NCBI RefSeq assembly: GCF_042679305.1
Contig: NZ_JBHTMP010000010.1
Span: 1 to 64,000, forward strand
Direction of reading: 5' to 3'
Source of the DNA: Micromonospora_H sonneratiae
GTDB taxonomy: Bacteria > Actinomycetota > Actinomycetes > Mycobacteriales > Micromonosporaceae
DNA: 64,000 nucleotides
The notes under the pieces are model-generated. The model saw only the letters and a program-made list of their open reading frames with translations, did not search any database and was not told the DNA's origin. Shown here one piece after another: positions 40,781 through 49,751 of the stretch. Position 1 is the stretch's first letter; every line of letters begins with the position of its first letter. Made by a program: the position numbers and the translations under genes.

Positions 40781-43603
40781 ATGACTCCGGATCATGGGTC
40801 TACGGGTGGATCCGCGTCCAGCTTTCCTGAGCTGCTACGCGGGCTACGCCGGGCCGCCGGGCTGACCCAGGCCGATCTCGCTGCTCGGGCTGCGGTGGGC
40901 GTACGTACCGTACGTGATCTTGAGCGGGGAAGGTCCTCGCGGCCACAGCGTACGACGGTCGAGCTGCTGGCCGCCGCGCTCGGCCTCGCCGGCCCGAGCC
41001 GGATGGAGTTCGTCGCCTCCGCTCGGGGTGCCCGGACCGCCGAGCCGGCGCGGTCCGACGAGGACAGTACGGTGACGGCACCGGCTGGACGGTTGCCGGT
41101 GGCCCTCGGGTTGCCACCCCCCGGAATCCTGGTCGGCCGGGACCTGGACGTCGTGAAGGTGTCCGGGATGCTGGCACAGGCGGATTCGGCTGGCCCGGCG
41201 CTGGTCAGTCTGGTCGGCCTGGCCGGGGTCGGTAAGACAGCGTTGGCCCTGGCCGTGGCCCAGGAAACCGGCGCGTGGCATCCCGCCGGCGTCGCCGGGA
41301 TCGTGGTCACCGAGATCTCCACCGCCAGCGACGTGCTGTCGGCGGTGGCCACCGTGTTCGGCGTGGCCCGGGCGTCCGACCTGGCTGACCGACTGGCCGG
41401 CGGCCCGGCTCTGCTGCTGGTGGACGCCATCGAACGTGCTCCCGGGGCGGTGGTCGAGGCGCTGCACCGGCTCGTCGTCATGGCGCCGACGTTGCGCGTA
41501 CTGGTGACCGGTCGGCATCCGGTCGGCCTGCGCGGGGAGTGGGTCTGGCCGGTCACGCCGTTGGAACTGCCCCCGCCCGACGCGCCAGCGGATCTGCGAG
41601 TGTTGTCCGGCTACCCGGCGGTGGCACTCTTCCTGGCCCGTCTTCGGCAGGTACGGCGCGACCCGCCGCGAGCCGACGAAATCGATGCACTCGTCGGACT
41701 CGTACGTCGGCTCGGTGGCTTGCCGCTGGCGATCGAGCTGGCTGCGGCGCGCGGTCGGATCCTGGATCTCAAACAGATCCTCGACCGGTACGGAGACCGC
41801 CTGTTGGAGCTGGCCCGCAGCTCACCGACCTGGCTGGCGGAAGCGGGTACGACACAGGCGGCGACCGGTAGGGCGGCATTGACCACCCTCCGTGATTCGG
41901 TGGCGGCCAGCTACGGCCTGATCAGCCCGGCGGACCAGGCTGCGCTGCGCCGACTGTCGGCCTTCCGTAACCGGTGGTCGGTGGAACTGGCCGAGGCGGT
42001 ACTCGCTGACCTACCGGGGGCCGTCGACCGACCGAGGGCCGTCGACCGACCGGGTGCCGTCGACCAACCGGGTGCGGTTGGCCGACCGGGTGCAGTCGAC
42101 CGACCGGTGGGCGCTGATCCGGTGCCCATGCTCGAGCGACTGATGGAGTTGGGCCTGCTCAGTGCACGCGGGACCGGATCGGTCCGGTTCCGGCTGCTCG
42201 ACGTGGTACGGGACTTCGCCGAGCAGCGGGCGGCGGTCGACGCCGAGTTGCCTGCGATTCGCCGCCGACATGCGATGATCTTCGCGCGGCTGGCGGCTGC
42301 GGTCGCCCCGAAACTGACCGGCGCAAGCCTCACCACGGCGGTGCATCAGCTCGACGAGGTGGCCAGTGACCTCTGGGCGGCACTGGCGTACGCGGCCAAC
42401 GACGATCCACACACCGCGTTGCGGCTGGCCGCGAGCCTGCCTCGATGGTGGCGCTTCCGTGGGCGGGATGTGGCTGGCCGGCAGTGGTTACATCGGTTGC
42501 TGGCCGATCCGCGTACGGCTGATGCGGATCCGGGCACGCGGGCCTGGGCACAGGTGGGGTTGGCCCAACTGGCTGCGGAGCACGATGCCGGCCCGCAGGA
42601 GTTGCCGGCTGTGCGGGCCGCACTGGCACAGTTCCAGCGGTCGGGTGACGTGGGTGGCGAACTGGCTGCCCGCAACATGTTGTCCCGACTGCTCATCGTC
42701 ACCGGCGAACACGACGAGGCGCGTGAGCACAGCCTGGCCGTACTCGCCGTGGCTGGTCGTACCGGTCTGGTGCGGGACGTGGCCGTGGCCCAGAACAATC
42801 TGACCTGGCACGAGATCCGGGTCGGTGACCTGCGGGCCGCCCGTCGTCGGCTGGCCGCCGTGGACCGGTTGAGCGTCCAGTGTGGTGAGGACCGACTGCG
42901 GGTGTTGGCCCGGGCGAACCTTGCCGAGGTCGCCCGCCTCGATGGGCGGTACGCCGACGCGGTCGACCTGGGCCGGCGGGTGATCGCCACGTTGACTGAC
43001 CTGGGGGATCCCGGGCACCGACGGCGGGTGCTCGGTACGGTCGGCCTGGCGCTGGCCCAGGATGGCCGACTGGACGAGGCCGGCGCGGTGCTCGACGAGC
43101 TTCGTGCGTGGGTGGCGGGTGGTGGTGACCGGTCCGATGCGGATCCCACCTGTGCACGGGCAGCGACCGGGCGTGGCACGTCACCGCCGTTCGGCGAATC
43201 GCCCGGTCCGGTGGCGGCTCGCCGGGAGGATGGGGTCTGCGCGCTGATCGAGGCGACCCTGGCGGTGTGGCGGGGAAACCGGGAGTACGCCGCCGAATGG
43301 TTCGGTGCAGCGGCGCAGGCCTACACCGGTTGCGGCGACCTCAGGGACGTGGCCGAGGCGCTGGTCGGGCTGGTGGCAAACACCGATGATCCGGCCGTAC
43401 GGGCGGCGGAGCGGAGCCGGCTCGAGCAGGTCTGCCGGGATGGCGGGATCAGCCTGCTGCCGAGGGAGTGGGAACTGATCGGTCCGGCCGGTTCGGATGG
43501 GTCTGCGGTCGGACTGGAGCGGCGCGAGCAGAACCGCCCCCCGACAATGCCCTCTGCACAGTTCCGCTCGCGCCACACCCCGGGTTCGCCCCCCGTGCGG
43601 TGA
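40781..43603 (+). CDS. HTH-NB-ARC-TPR (STAND) transcriptional regulator
   Basis: A 940-aa multidomain regulator. Residues 15-70 are an XRE HTH (RGLRRAAGLTQADLAARAAV). An NB-ARC ATPase follows, with Walker A GLAGVGKTALALAVA (about 146-160), a Walker B-like LLLVDAIE and the GLPLAIELAAARG motif; a winged-helix-like segment comes next, and the C-terminal half is a TPR-like helical repeat region. Such STAND proteins switch on ATP binding and often regulate secondary metabolism in actinomycetes. The ATG at 40781 lacks a Shine-Dalgarno, but TACTCT ends 8 nt upstream, suggesting leaderless translation; extension to 40688 is unlikely. Confidence 0.83.
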   Translation: MTPDHGSTGGSASSFPELLRGLRRAAGLTQADLAARAAVGVRTVRDLERGRSSRPQRTTVELLAAALGLAGPSRMEFVASARGARTAEPARSDEDSTVTAPAGRLPVALGLPPPGILVGRDLDVVKVSGMLAQADSAGPALVSLVGLAGVGKTALALAVAQETGAWHPAGVAGIVVTEISTASDVLSAVATVFGVARASDLADRLAGGPALLLVDAIERAPGAVVEALHRLVVMAPTLRVLVTGRHPVGLRGEWVWPVTPLELPPPDAPADLRVLSGYPAVALFLARLRQVRRDPPRADEIDALVGLVRRLGGLPLAIELAAARGRILDLKQILDRYGDRLLELARSSPTWLAEAGTTQAATGRAALTTLRDSVAASYGLISPADQAALRRLSAFRNRWSVELAEAVLADLPGAVDRPRAVDRPGAVDQPGAVGRPGAVDRPVGADPVPMLERLMELGLLSARGTGSVRFRLLDVVRDFAEQRAAVDAELPAIRRRHAMIFARLAAAVAPKLTGASLTTAVHQLDEVASDLWAALAYAANDDPHTALRLAASLPRWWRFRGRDVAGRQWLHRLLADPRTADADPGTRAWAQVGLAQLAAEHDAGPQELPAVRAALAQFQRSGDVGGELAARNMLSRLLIVTGEHDEAREHSLAVLAVAGRTGLVRDVAVAQNNLTWHEIRVGDLRAARRRLAAVDRLSVQCGEDRLRVLARANLAEVARLDGRYADAVDLGRRVIATLTDLGDPGHRRRVLGTVGLALAQDGRLDEAGAVLDELRAWVAGGGDRSDADPTCARAATGRGTSPPFGESPGPVAARREDGVCALIEATLAVWRGNREYAAEWFGAAAQAYTGCGDLRDVAEALVGLVANTDDPAVRAAERSRLEQVCRDGGISLLPREWELIGPAGSDGSAVGLERREQNRPPTMPSAQFRSRHTPGSPPVR
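42017..42106 (+). repeat. five 18-bp intragenic repeats
   Basis: Inside the STAND regulator, five 18-bp units encode variants of GAVDRP (GAVDRP, RAVDRP, GAVDQP, GAVGRP, GAVDRP). They form a short linker after the winged-helix region. Copy number may vary between strains. Confidence 0.75.
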
Positions 43604-43724
43604 ACCCTAGCCGCCGACTGGGGGCCGTTTGTCCGATAAATCCGATGAGTGATGCGGGCTGCGTGACTTCTGCCGGTTTTTCTGCCGGTTCTTGAGGCGA
43701 CCCCGGGTTGGCGGCCAGTAGGGA

Positions 43725-44228
43725 CTACTTCTGTGGGCCCGGCTTCGGCACGTCCACGCCGGCCGCCCCGGCCGTGGCTTCCGGGTGCACCGCGTCACGT
43801 ACGGTGCGCAGCGCTCCGAGCAGATTGTCCAACGCGGCGGGCTCCAGCAGGCCGGTGAACCAGCGCTCGATGATCTCCAAGTGGCCGGGCAGGGTTTCGG
43901 TGAGACGGTCCAGGCCAGCCTGGGTGATTACCGCGTGCATGCTGCGACGGTCGGACGGGCAGGCCCGACGGCGGATGAGCGAGTTGCGCTCCAGGCGGTC
44001 CACGACCCGGGTCACACCGCTGGTCGACAGTGAGGTCTGGGCGGCCAGGTCGGTCATCCGCAACTGGTGGCTGGGCGACCGGGCGAGACGGGTCAGGACC
44101 TCGAACTCCACCGGCGACAGCCCGTGTTCTTCGTACTGCTCGGCAAACCGGGCGGACAGTCCGGCGTACGTCTCGACGAGCAGGCCAATGGCGGTGATGC
44201 GGGGGTCGTCGAGCAGGTCTTGGTTCAC
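43725..44228 (-). CDS. MarR family regulator
   Basis: A 167-aa winged-helix regulator: LSPVEFEVLTRLARSPSHQL, recognition helix in SLSTSGVTRVVDRLERNSLI and the wing RRACPSDRRSMHAVITQAGL. It is divergent from the yceI gene, 101 bp apart, and is the obvious candidate to control it. MarR proteins usually respond to phenolics or oxidants. The C-terminal tail (ATAGAAGVDVPKPGPQK) is likely disordered. Confidence 0.87.
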   Translation of the reverse strand: MNQDLLDDPRITAIGLLVETYAGLSARFAEQYEEHGLSPVEFEVLTRLARSPSHQLRMTDLAAQTSLSTSGVTRVVDRLERNSLIRRRACPSDRRSMHAVITQAGLDRLTETLPGHLEIIERWFTGLLEPAALDNLLGALRTVRDAVHPEATAGAAGVDVPKPGPQK

Positions 44229-44247
44229 CAGGCCATCGTAGCAGTGC

Positions 44248-44278
44248 TTGACAGGGGGAATATTGCAGTCGCTATAGT
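44248..44278 (+). promoter_or_regulatory. promoter of the yceI gene
   Basis: A consensus -35 box TTGACA (44248-44253) is followed by TATAGT (44273-44278; 19-bp spacer) or GCTATA (44271-44276; 17-bp spacer). Nearby CTATAGTTG (44272-44280) is nearly the inverse of CAACTATTG about 25 bp downstream, a possible MarR-binding arrangement. Confidence 0.5.
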
Positions 44279-44329
44279 TGCTGGCGTAGTCGTTGGCAAT
44301 CTCAACTATTGTTCCGTGGAGGAATCATC

Positions 44330-44911
44330 ATGACGACCAGCGCCGGCGAGACCACCCGTAGCTGGAGCGGGCTCACCATCCCGACGGCCGGTACGTACCT
44401 GCTCGACCAGGCACACAAGCGCGTCGGCTTCGTGGCCCGACACATGATGGTCAGCAAGGTGCGCGGCGAGTTCACCGAAGCGACCGCCACGGTCACCGTC
44501 GCCGAGGACCCGTTGCAGTCGTCGGTCACCGCGACGATCCAGGCGGGCAGCATCGCCAGCGGTCAGGAGGACCGTGACAACCACCTGTGCAGCGGTGACT
44601 TCCTGAACGTGGAGGAGTTCCCGACGCTGGAATTCCGCAGCACCGGGGTCAAGTCGCACAGCGGTAACGAGTTCGTGCTCTCCGGTGACCTGACCATCAA
44701 GGGGGTCACCCGGTCCGTGGACCTTGAGGTCGAGTTCGAGGGTGCCGGACGTAGCCCGTTCGGCCAGGACATCTTCGGGTTCACCGCATCGACCGAAATC
44801 GACCGCGAGGACTTCGGATTGACCTGGAACGTCGCGCTGGAGACCGGCGGCGTCCTGGTCGGCAAGAAGATCAAGATTGAGATCGAGGGCGAGGCCATCC
44901 GCCAGGCGTGA
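44330..44911 (+). CDS. YceI family lipocalin-like protein
   Basis: A 193-aa YceI-fold beta-barrel without signal peptide. The pattern includes TYLLDQAHKRVGFVARHMMV, GEFTEATATVTVAEDP, DNHLCSGDFLNVEEFPTLEF, LSGDLTIKGVTRSVDLEVEF and the ending WNVALETGGVLVGKKIKIEI. The family binds isoprenoid or other lipidic ligands. GGAGGA precedes the ATG. Divergent from the MarR gene, it is likely its regulatory target. A strong terminator lies 35 bp downstream. Confidence 0.9.
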   Translation: MTTSAGETTRSWSGLTIPTAGTYLLDQAHKRVGFVARHMMVSKVRGEFTEATATVTVAEDPLQSSVTATIQAGSIASGQEDRDNHLCSGDFLNVEEFPTLEFRSTGVKSHSGNEFVLSGDLTIKGVTRSVDLEVEFEGAGRSPFGQDIFGFTASTEIDREDFGLTWNVALETGGVLVGKKIKIEIEGEAIRQA

Positions 44912-44945
44912 GCCAGGGCGGCGCATCGCAACGACAACCAGAGCA

Positions 44946-44990
44946 ACGCGTAGGCGGCCGGGGACCCCACCCCCGGTCGCCTACGCGTTT
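44946..44990 (+). terminator. strong hairpin terminator after yceI
   Basis: A 19-bp stem with one G-U pair, arms at 44946-44964 and 44972-44990, a 7-nt loop and a short TTTT run at its 3' end. The remainder of the gap up to 45242 contains no further recognisable gene or RNA. Confidence 0.85.
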
Positions 44991-45242
44991 TCCGTTGCTC
45001 GGTGGCGTGATGTGGCGGAGTGCGTTGCGTCACAAGGCGATTGCGATAGGTGGTCGTGACGTCGCATTACGTGCGTCTACAGTGAACCCGTCGCAGTCGA
45101 CCGGTCACCCGGAGCCGACACCTGTCCGCTTTGTCCCTGGCCGTAGGTCTTCAGCGCTTCTACCGTGTTAGTTCCATCGCGTCGCTGACCGGGTACGACC
45201 CGTCCAGCCGTGATCGACGGTGCGCTGTGTCGGGGAGGCCAC

Positions 45243-46721
45243 ATGGGTAGGGACGTCTCGCAGAGCACCTTTTCGCGGGAGGACCGCGCGCGTTACCGGC
45301 AGAAGGTGCGCCGTTGCCTGGATGTCTTCGCGTTGATGCTCGACGACTTCGGGTTCGACGCCGACCGACCGACCACCGGGCTGGAGATCGAGCTCAACCT
45401 GGTCGACTCGTCGGCCGAGCCGGCGATGCGTAACGTGGAACTCCTCGACGAGATCGCCGACCCGTTGTTCCAGACCGAACTGGGGCAGTTCAACCTCGAA
45501 CTCAACGCCCGGCCGCGCCTGATCGAGGGAGCGGGGTTCGCCGACTACGAACAGGACCTGCTGGCCAGTCTCAGCCGGGCCGAGGAACGCACGATGAAGT
45601 CCGACGTGGGAATCTTCCTGATCGGCATCCTGCCCACCCTCACCCAGCAGCACCTGGTGTTCGACAACCTGTCCGTCGACAAGCGCTACCGGGTGCTGAA
45701 CGAGCAGATCGTGGCCGCCCGGGGCGAGGACCTCGAGGTGGACATCCAGGGGGTCGAGCGGTTGCAGGCCCACACCGACTCGATCGCTCCGGAGGCGGCC
45801 TGCACGAGCGTCCAGTTCCACCTACAGGTCGCTCCGGACACCTTCGCCAACTACTGGAACGCCTCCCAGGCCATTGCCGGGATCCAGGTGGCGGTCGGGG
45901 CGAACTCGCCGTACCTCTACGGTCGGCACCTGTGGGCCGAGACCCGGGTCGCCCTCTTCGAGCAGGCGACCGACACGCGGCCGGAAGAACTGAAGGCGCA
46001 GGGCGTACGACCACGGGTCTGGTTCGGCGAACGATGGATCACGTCGATCTTCGACCTGTTCGAGGAGAACGTACGTTACTTCCCTCCCCTGCTGCCCATC
46101 TGCGAGGACGAGGACCCGGTCGAGGTGCTACACAACGGTGGGGTGCCCCAGCTCGGGGAACTGCGCCTGCACAACGGCACTGTCTACCGCTGGAACCGCC
46201 CGGTCTACGACATCATGCACGGGCGTCCGCACCTACGGGTCGAGAACCGGGTGCTGCCGGCCGGACCGACCGTGGTCGACATGCTGGCCAACGCGGCGTT
46301 CTACTTCGGATTGGCGCGCGAGCTGTCCGAGGCTGACCGTCCGATCTGGAGCCAGATGACGTTCAGTACGGCGGAGGAGAACTTCCACGCCGCCGCACGT
46401 CGCGGTATCGGTGCCACCGTCTACTGGCCACGGCTCGGTGACATCCGCGTTGCCGACCTGGTCCTCGACGTGCTTCTGCCCCGGGCGGCAGCGGGTCTGG
46501 ACCGGTTCGGTGTCGACCCCGTCCACCGGGACCGGCTGCTCGGCATCATCGAGGGCCGGTGCCGTACCGGGCGTAACGGTGCGGTGTGGCAGACCGAGTC
46601 GGTGTTCGCTGCCGAGCAGCACCGGAAGCTCGACCGTACGGCGGCACTGCACCACATGCTGCGGCGCTACGGCGAGTTGCAGCGTACGAACGAACCGGTG
46701 CACACCTGGCCCGTCGAATGA
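45243..46721 (+). CDS. glutamate-cysteine ligase family 2 (GCS2) protein
   Basis: A 492-aa ATP-dependent carboxylate-amine ligase of the GCS2/YbdK type. Conserved parts are TTGLEIELNLVDSS, LFQTELGQFNLELNARPR, the nucleotide/metal site RVENRVLPAGPTVVDMLANA and the end region GRNGAVWQTESVF. In mycothiol-making actinomycetes such enzymes do not make glutathione; relatives include EgtA and uncharacterised ligases that join Glu to amines. No egtBCD genes are adjacent, so ergothioneine synthesis is not supported here. GGGAGG lies four bases before the ATG. Confidence 0.82.
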   Translation: MGRDVSQSTFSREDRARYRQKVRRCLDVFALMLDDFGFDADRPTTGLEIELNLVDSSAEPAMRNVELLDEIADPLFQTELGQFNLELNARPRLIEGAGFADYEQDLLASLSRAEERTMKSDVGIFLIGILPTLTQQHLVFDNLSVDKRYRVLNEQIVAARGEDLEVDIQGVERLQAHTDSIAPEAACTSVQFHLQVAPDTFANYWNASQAIAGIQVAVGANSPYLYGRHLWAETRVALFEQATDTRPEELKAQGVRPRVWFGERWITSIFDLFEENVRYFPPLLPICEDEDPVEVLHNGGVPQLGELRLHNGTVYRWNRPVYDIMHGRPHLRVENRVLPAGPTVVDMLANAAFYFGLARELSEADRPIWSQMTFSTAEENFHAAARRGIGATVYWPRLGDIRVADLVLDVLLPRAAAGLDRFGVDPVHRDRLLGIIEGRCRTGRNGAVWQTESVFAAEQHRKLDRTAALHHMLRRYGELQRTNEPVHTWPVE

Positions 46722-46761
46722 TCCACCGGGCCCGGCCCGCTCAGTCGTCGCTGTCGCCCGC

Positions 46762-47463
46762 TCAGTCGTCCGTGTCGTCCTCGATGTGGATGCCCAGCGC
46801 CCCGGCCAGCGTGTACGACAGCGCGATCAGATCCTGACGGGCCACCACCGCTCCCGCCATGCTGGTCACCCCGCCGATCCCGGCCAACGAGCAACTGGCG
46901 AACCTCGTCCCGGTCAGGGTGGCCTGGGAGAACTGTGCACCCGACAGGTCACAGTCGGTGAACCGTACGCCGGTCAGGTCGGCGTTCTGGAAGTCGGCGC
47001 GGGTCAGGTTGCACCCGTCGAAGACCACGTTCTGGAACTTGGTGAACCGGAACGACGACAGGTCGAGCCGACAGCCGGAGAGGGTCACGTCACGGATCGA
47101 ACCGTTGATCCAGTGCAGGCCGGTCATCCGTACCGTGGAGATCCTGACCCGCAGCATCGACGACTTCTCCAGCCGCAGGTTTGCGAGGTTCGTGCTCTCG
47201 AACAGACAGTCACTGAATCGGGCGTGGTCGAGTTGCGTGCCGCTGAGGTCGGTTCCCCTGAACCGGCACTGTTCGAACTCCACCGAGTCCGCAGACCGCC
47301 CGGACAGGTCGAGATCGAAGAATCCCAGCCGCCGGAACGTCGCCTCGTTGTCCAGATCATGATCCTCGACGGTGGCCAGGTCCAGTGAGGCTGGCGGCTT
47401 CGGCTCCACCGGTGCCCGCCAAACGGAGCCACCCGAACCACGTCCCGATGACCGTGTCGACAT
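46762..47463 (-). CDS. pentapeptide repeat protein
   Basis: A 233-aa protein with a right-handed beta-helix of A(D/N)LXX-type pentapeptides from about residue 48 to 200 (FFDLDLSGRSADSVEFEQCR, FRGTDLSGTQLDHARFSDCL, CNLTRADFQNADLTGVRFTD). The end of the helix is AGIGGVTSMAGAVVARQDLI, a cap also seen in related actinobacterial proteins. Some relatives (Qnr, MfpA) mimic DNA and protect gyrase, but this one lacks specific evidence for that. It is convergent with the GCS2 gene. Confidence 0.87.
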   Translation of the reverse strand: MSTRSSGRGSGGSVWRAPVEPKPPASLDLATVEDHDLDNEATFRRLGFFDLDLSGRSADSVEFEQCRFRGTDLSGTQLDHARFSDCLFESTNLANLRLEKSSMLRVRISTVRMTGLHWINGSIRDVTLSGCRLDLSSFRFTKFQNVVFDGCNLTRADFQNADLTGVRFTDCDLSGAQFSQATLTGTRFASCSLAGIGGVTSMAGAVVARQDLIALSYTLAGALGIHIEDDTDD

Positions 47464-47795
47464 TGCCGCACCCTACCGAACCGCCCTGACCAGTGGTTCA
47501 GCAGTCAGAGCCGGGCACCGGACAGCGCGGTCGCCAACCGGGTCCGTACGACGCCGCCGGGCGGGGCCGGGTGGGTCGGCGGTACGCCGGTGGACAACCG
47601 GGGATCCCGGCCCGGTGCGGCCGGCCGGTACCGCGTAGCGTTCATCCACCGGCAGAGCGTCGCGCCACACGGCATTCCCAGGAATGCGGGAGGCGGTACG
47701 CGTTTCCGCGCAGACGCGACCGGTCGGGATCCTGGTCCGGCTGAGATCCTGAAGCAGTAGGCGGTCCGGTCGGCGGAATCGAGGCGGTGGTCGTG
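47464..47795. other. intergenic stretch between divergent genes
   Basis: This 332-bp gap between the pentapeptide and PASTA genes should carry both promoters. No unambiguous -35/-10 pair, palindrome or small gene was found. Frames on both strands are shadows of high-GC sequence. Confidence 0.4.
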
Positions 47796-48482
47796 ATGAC
47801 CGACGGTAGCGGCAACTGGAACAGGTCGTCGGGCGGTAACGCCGCAGAGTCGTCCCGGCTGATGCTGGTGAGCGGTTCCGCCCTGGCACTGGTCGTGTTT
47901 GCCACCGTCGGTGCGGTGGGCGGCTGGCTGTTGGCCAGATCCGAGAACGAGTCCCGCTCGCCATCGGCCTACGGTTCCCAGTCCCCGTCCGCGGCTCCGG
48001 CGCCGACCAGGACGTCCGCCACGACCCGACAGCCGAACCGCCCACCGACCACCCCGCCGTCGACCGCTGCGGGTGGCGTTCTGCTGCCCAACCTGGTCGG
48101 AATGGACTTCCGGCAGGCCCGCGAGGAGGTACGAAAGCGCGGCCTCGGCGCGCAGTTGTACTTCGACGGAGTGGGGGACAACCTCGGGGTATCGAGGACC
48201 GTTCCCCCGGCAGACACGCCCGTCAGACCCGGACACACTGTGAAGATCTACGTCATCGGCTCGGCGCCCGAGATTCCCGTACCGAATCTGGTCGGGTTGG
48301 ACTGTGAGGACGCGAAGAGCCGGTTAGTCGATGCCGGCTTCTACCCGGATTACCCGACTGGAAAGATCGGCCAGGTCACCCGGCAGGACCCGGAACCATC
48401 GGAGACGAAGCGGTGGAACGACAAGGTGAAGATCTACTGCGGTAGCCAGCCGTCGTACGGTCCCGGATCACCCGCTGCCTAG
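47796..48482 (+). CDS. membrane-anchored double PASTA-domain protein
   Basis: A 228-aa protein with a short cytoplasmic N-terminus, one transmembrane segment (LMLVSGSALALVVFATVGAV, about 22-45), a Ser/Pro/Thr-rich spacer and two PASTA domains (LLPNLVGMDFRQAREEVRKR; VPNLVGLDCEDAKSRLVDAG). PASTA domains bind uncrosslinked peptidoglycan or muropeptides, normally on PknB kinases and PBPs. Here no kinase is attached, so it may be a scaffold or sensor. ATG 47796 has GGTGG upstream. It precedes a second PASTA gene by 78 bp. Confidence 0.83.
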   Translation: MTDGSGNWNRSSGGNAAESSRLMLVSGSALALVVFATVGAVGGWLLARSENESRSPSAYGSQSPSAAPAPTRTSATTRQPNRPPTTPPSTAAGGVLLPNLVGMDFRQAREEVRKRGLGAQLYFDGVGDNLGVSRTVPPADTPVRPGHTVKIYVIGSAPEIPVPNLVGLDCEDAKSRLVDAGFYPDYPTGKIGQVTRQDPEPSETKRWNDKVKIYCGSQPSYGPGSPAA

Positions 48483-48560
48483 ATCCCGCAATCGGCGCGA
48501 CACGGGATAAATAGCACGATTGCCGCTGCCGACCACCCATGCGGTGGGAGAGTACGTGGT

Positions 48561-49316
48561 ATGGCCGACGACCGTCAGCAGCCACGGGACGATCCCGCTG
48601 ACGGTCGTGGTGGCCCGGAGCCGGACGACGCGCTGGAGCGTACCGGGGAATTCGACCGGATAGCCGACGACGACGCTGCGGAAGCCGACGAGGACACCGA
48701 GGTCACCCGGCCCGTCCGGGACGGCGGCGCAACGCCACGACCCACCCGACCGGTGGTGTGGACCGGTCGGGCGGAGGTGCCGCTGCCGGGTGCCCGAGGC
48801 GTACGCGACGGAGGCTCCACGGAGTGGGACGAGGACGTCGAGTACGACAACAGCCGGTGGTGGATGCCGATTCTGGTCGGACTGGTGGCGTTGCTCCTGC
48901 TGGCGGTGCTGGGATTCGGGATCTGGCTGATCGTCGGGGCGGGTGAACGCGAACCGGGTCCGGGACCGTTGCCCTCGCCCACCCCTTCGCCGTCCGTCAC
49001 CCGCCCGAGTCCGACGACGTCCCCGAGCGGAAGCCCCGGCACCACCTCGCCGGTGGCGAGTGTGCCGATGCCGCCGCTCGTCGGACTCTCCGAGTCGACC
49101 GCGCGGGCCATTCTCGACCAGTACGGAATGACGTACCGGGTGCGTTCCCGGGTCGCCCCCGGCTGGCAGCCGGGCATCGTCATCGACACCGATCCCCGGG
49201 CCGGTGTGCTGCTGGTGCCGGGGCAGGAGGTCACCCTCGTGGTGACCGAGGCACCGCCGACGGCAACCGCCACGGTCACGCCATCGCCCGGACCGACCGC
49301 CACCCGTACCAGGTGA
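48561..49316 (+). CDS. membrane-anchored single PASTA-domain protein
   Basis: A 251-aa protein. It has an acidic cytoplasmic region of about 100 residues rich in Asp/Glu (RTGEFDRIADDDAAEADEDT), a transmembrane helix (WWMPILVGLVALLLLAVLGF, about 101-125), a Pro/Ser/Thr linker, then one PASTA domain (MPPLVGLSESTARAILDQYG ... PGQEVTLVVTEAPP) and a Thr/Pro tail. The acidic Thr-containing N-terminus could be a substrate of Ser/Thr kinases (inference). It has the same direction and topology as the preceding PASTA protein, suggesting a pair with a cell-wall role. Confidence 0.8.
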   Translation: MADDRQQPRDDPADGRGGPEPDDALERTGEFDRIADDDAAEADEDTEVTRPVRDGGATPRPTRPVVWTGRAEVPLPGARGVRDGGSTEWDEDVEYDNSRWWMPILVGLVALLLLAVLGFGIWLIVGAGEREPGPGPLPSPTPSPSVTRPSPTTSPSGSPGTTSPVASVPMPPLVGLSESTARAILDQYGMTYRVRSRVAPGWQPGIVIDTDPRAGVLLVPGQEVTLVVTEAPPTATATVTPSPGPTATRTR

Positions 49317-49376
49317 CCATCCCTGCCAGCGGACGGTTGATGGTCCAGGCAACCGCGCTGGTGAGCCGATGTGGGG

Positions 49377-49751
49377 TCAGATGCCCGATCGGCCACTGCC
49401 GACTGCGGCAGCACCGGCGGTCGTCCGGCCGGTGGTGGCGCCGATCGGTCGGGGGCTCGGCCGGGTGGTCACCGGCTGCGGCCGGGTGCTCACCGGCGGC
49501 CGGGCGACCGTACGGCCCCGAGACGGGACAGTCGTCGCATTGCTCACCTTGCCCAGCCCGTCGAGACGTACGAAGATCGACCGCCGGTCGACCGCGTCGC
49601 CGGCCGCGTTGAGCTGGTATCCGTCGAGCCAGATCCAGCCCCGATAGGTGGGCCAGTCATGTGCCCGGATCACCCGGAAGAGGATCGGCTCGGCGAACTG
49701 GGCGCTGGCCGTACGGGTTACACGTAACACATCACCGGAGCGGGGAGACAC
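49377..49751 (-). CDS. conserved-looking small protein of unknown function
   Basis: A 124-aa leftward ORF. GTG 49751 has AGGAG five bases upstream, which decides the start; the open frame beyond it is not coding. The N-terminal 65 residues (SGDVLRVTRTASAQFAEPIL, FRVIRAHDWPTYRGWIWLDG, YQLNAAGDAVDRRSIFVRLD) look like a compact beta-rich domain. The rest is a Thr/Arg/Pro-rich tail. I have a memory of similar short actinobacterial proteins containing DWPTYxGWxWLDGY, but know no family name. No signal peptide. Confidence 0.62.
   Translation of the reverse strand: MSPRSGDVLRVTRTASAQFAEPILFRVIRAHDWPTYRGWIWLDGYQLNAAGDAVDRRSIFVRLDGLGKVSNATTVPSRGRTVARPPVSTRPQPVTTRPSPRPIGATTGRTTAGAAAVGSGRSGI

Noticed and set aside
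45243..46721. Assignment of the GCS2 protein as EgtA of ergothioneine synthesis
   Set aside because: No egtB, egtC, egtD or egtE beside it, and the YbdK-like pattern is not specific; left as GCS2 family.
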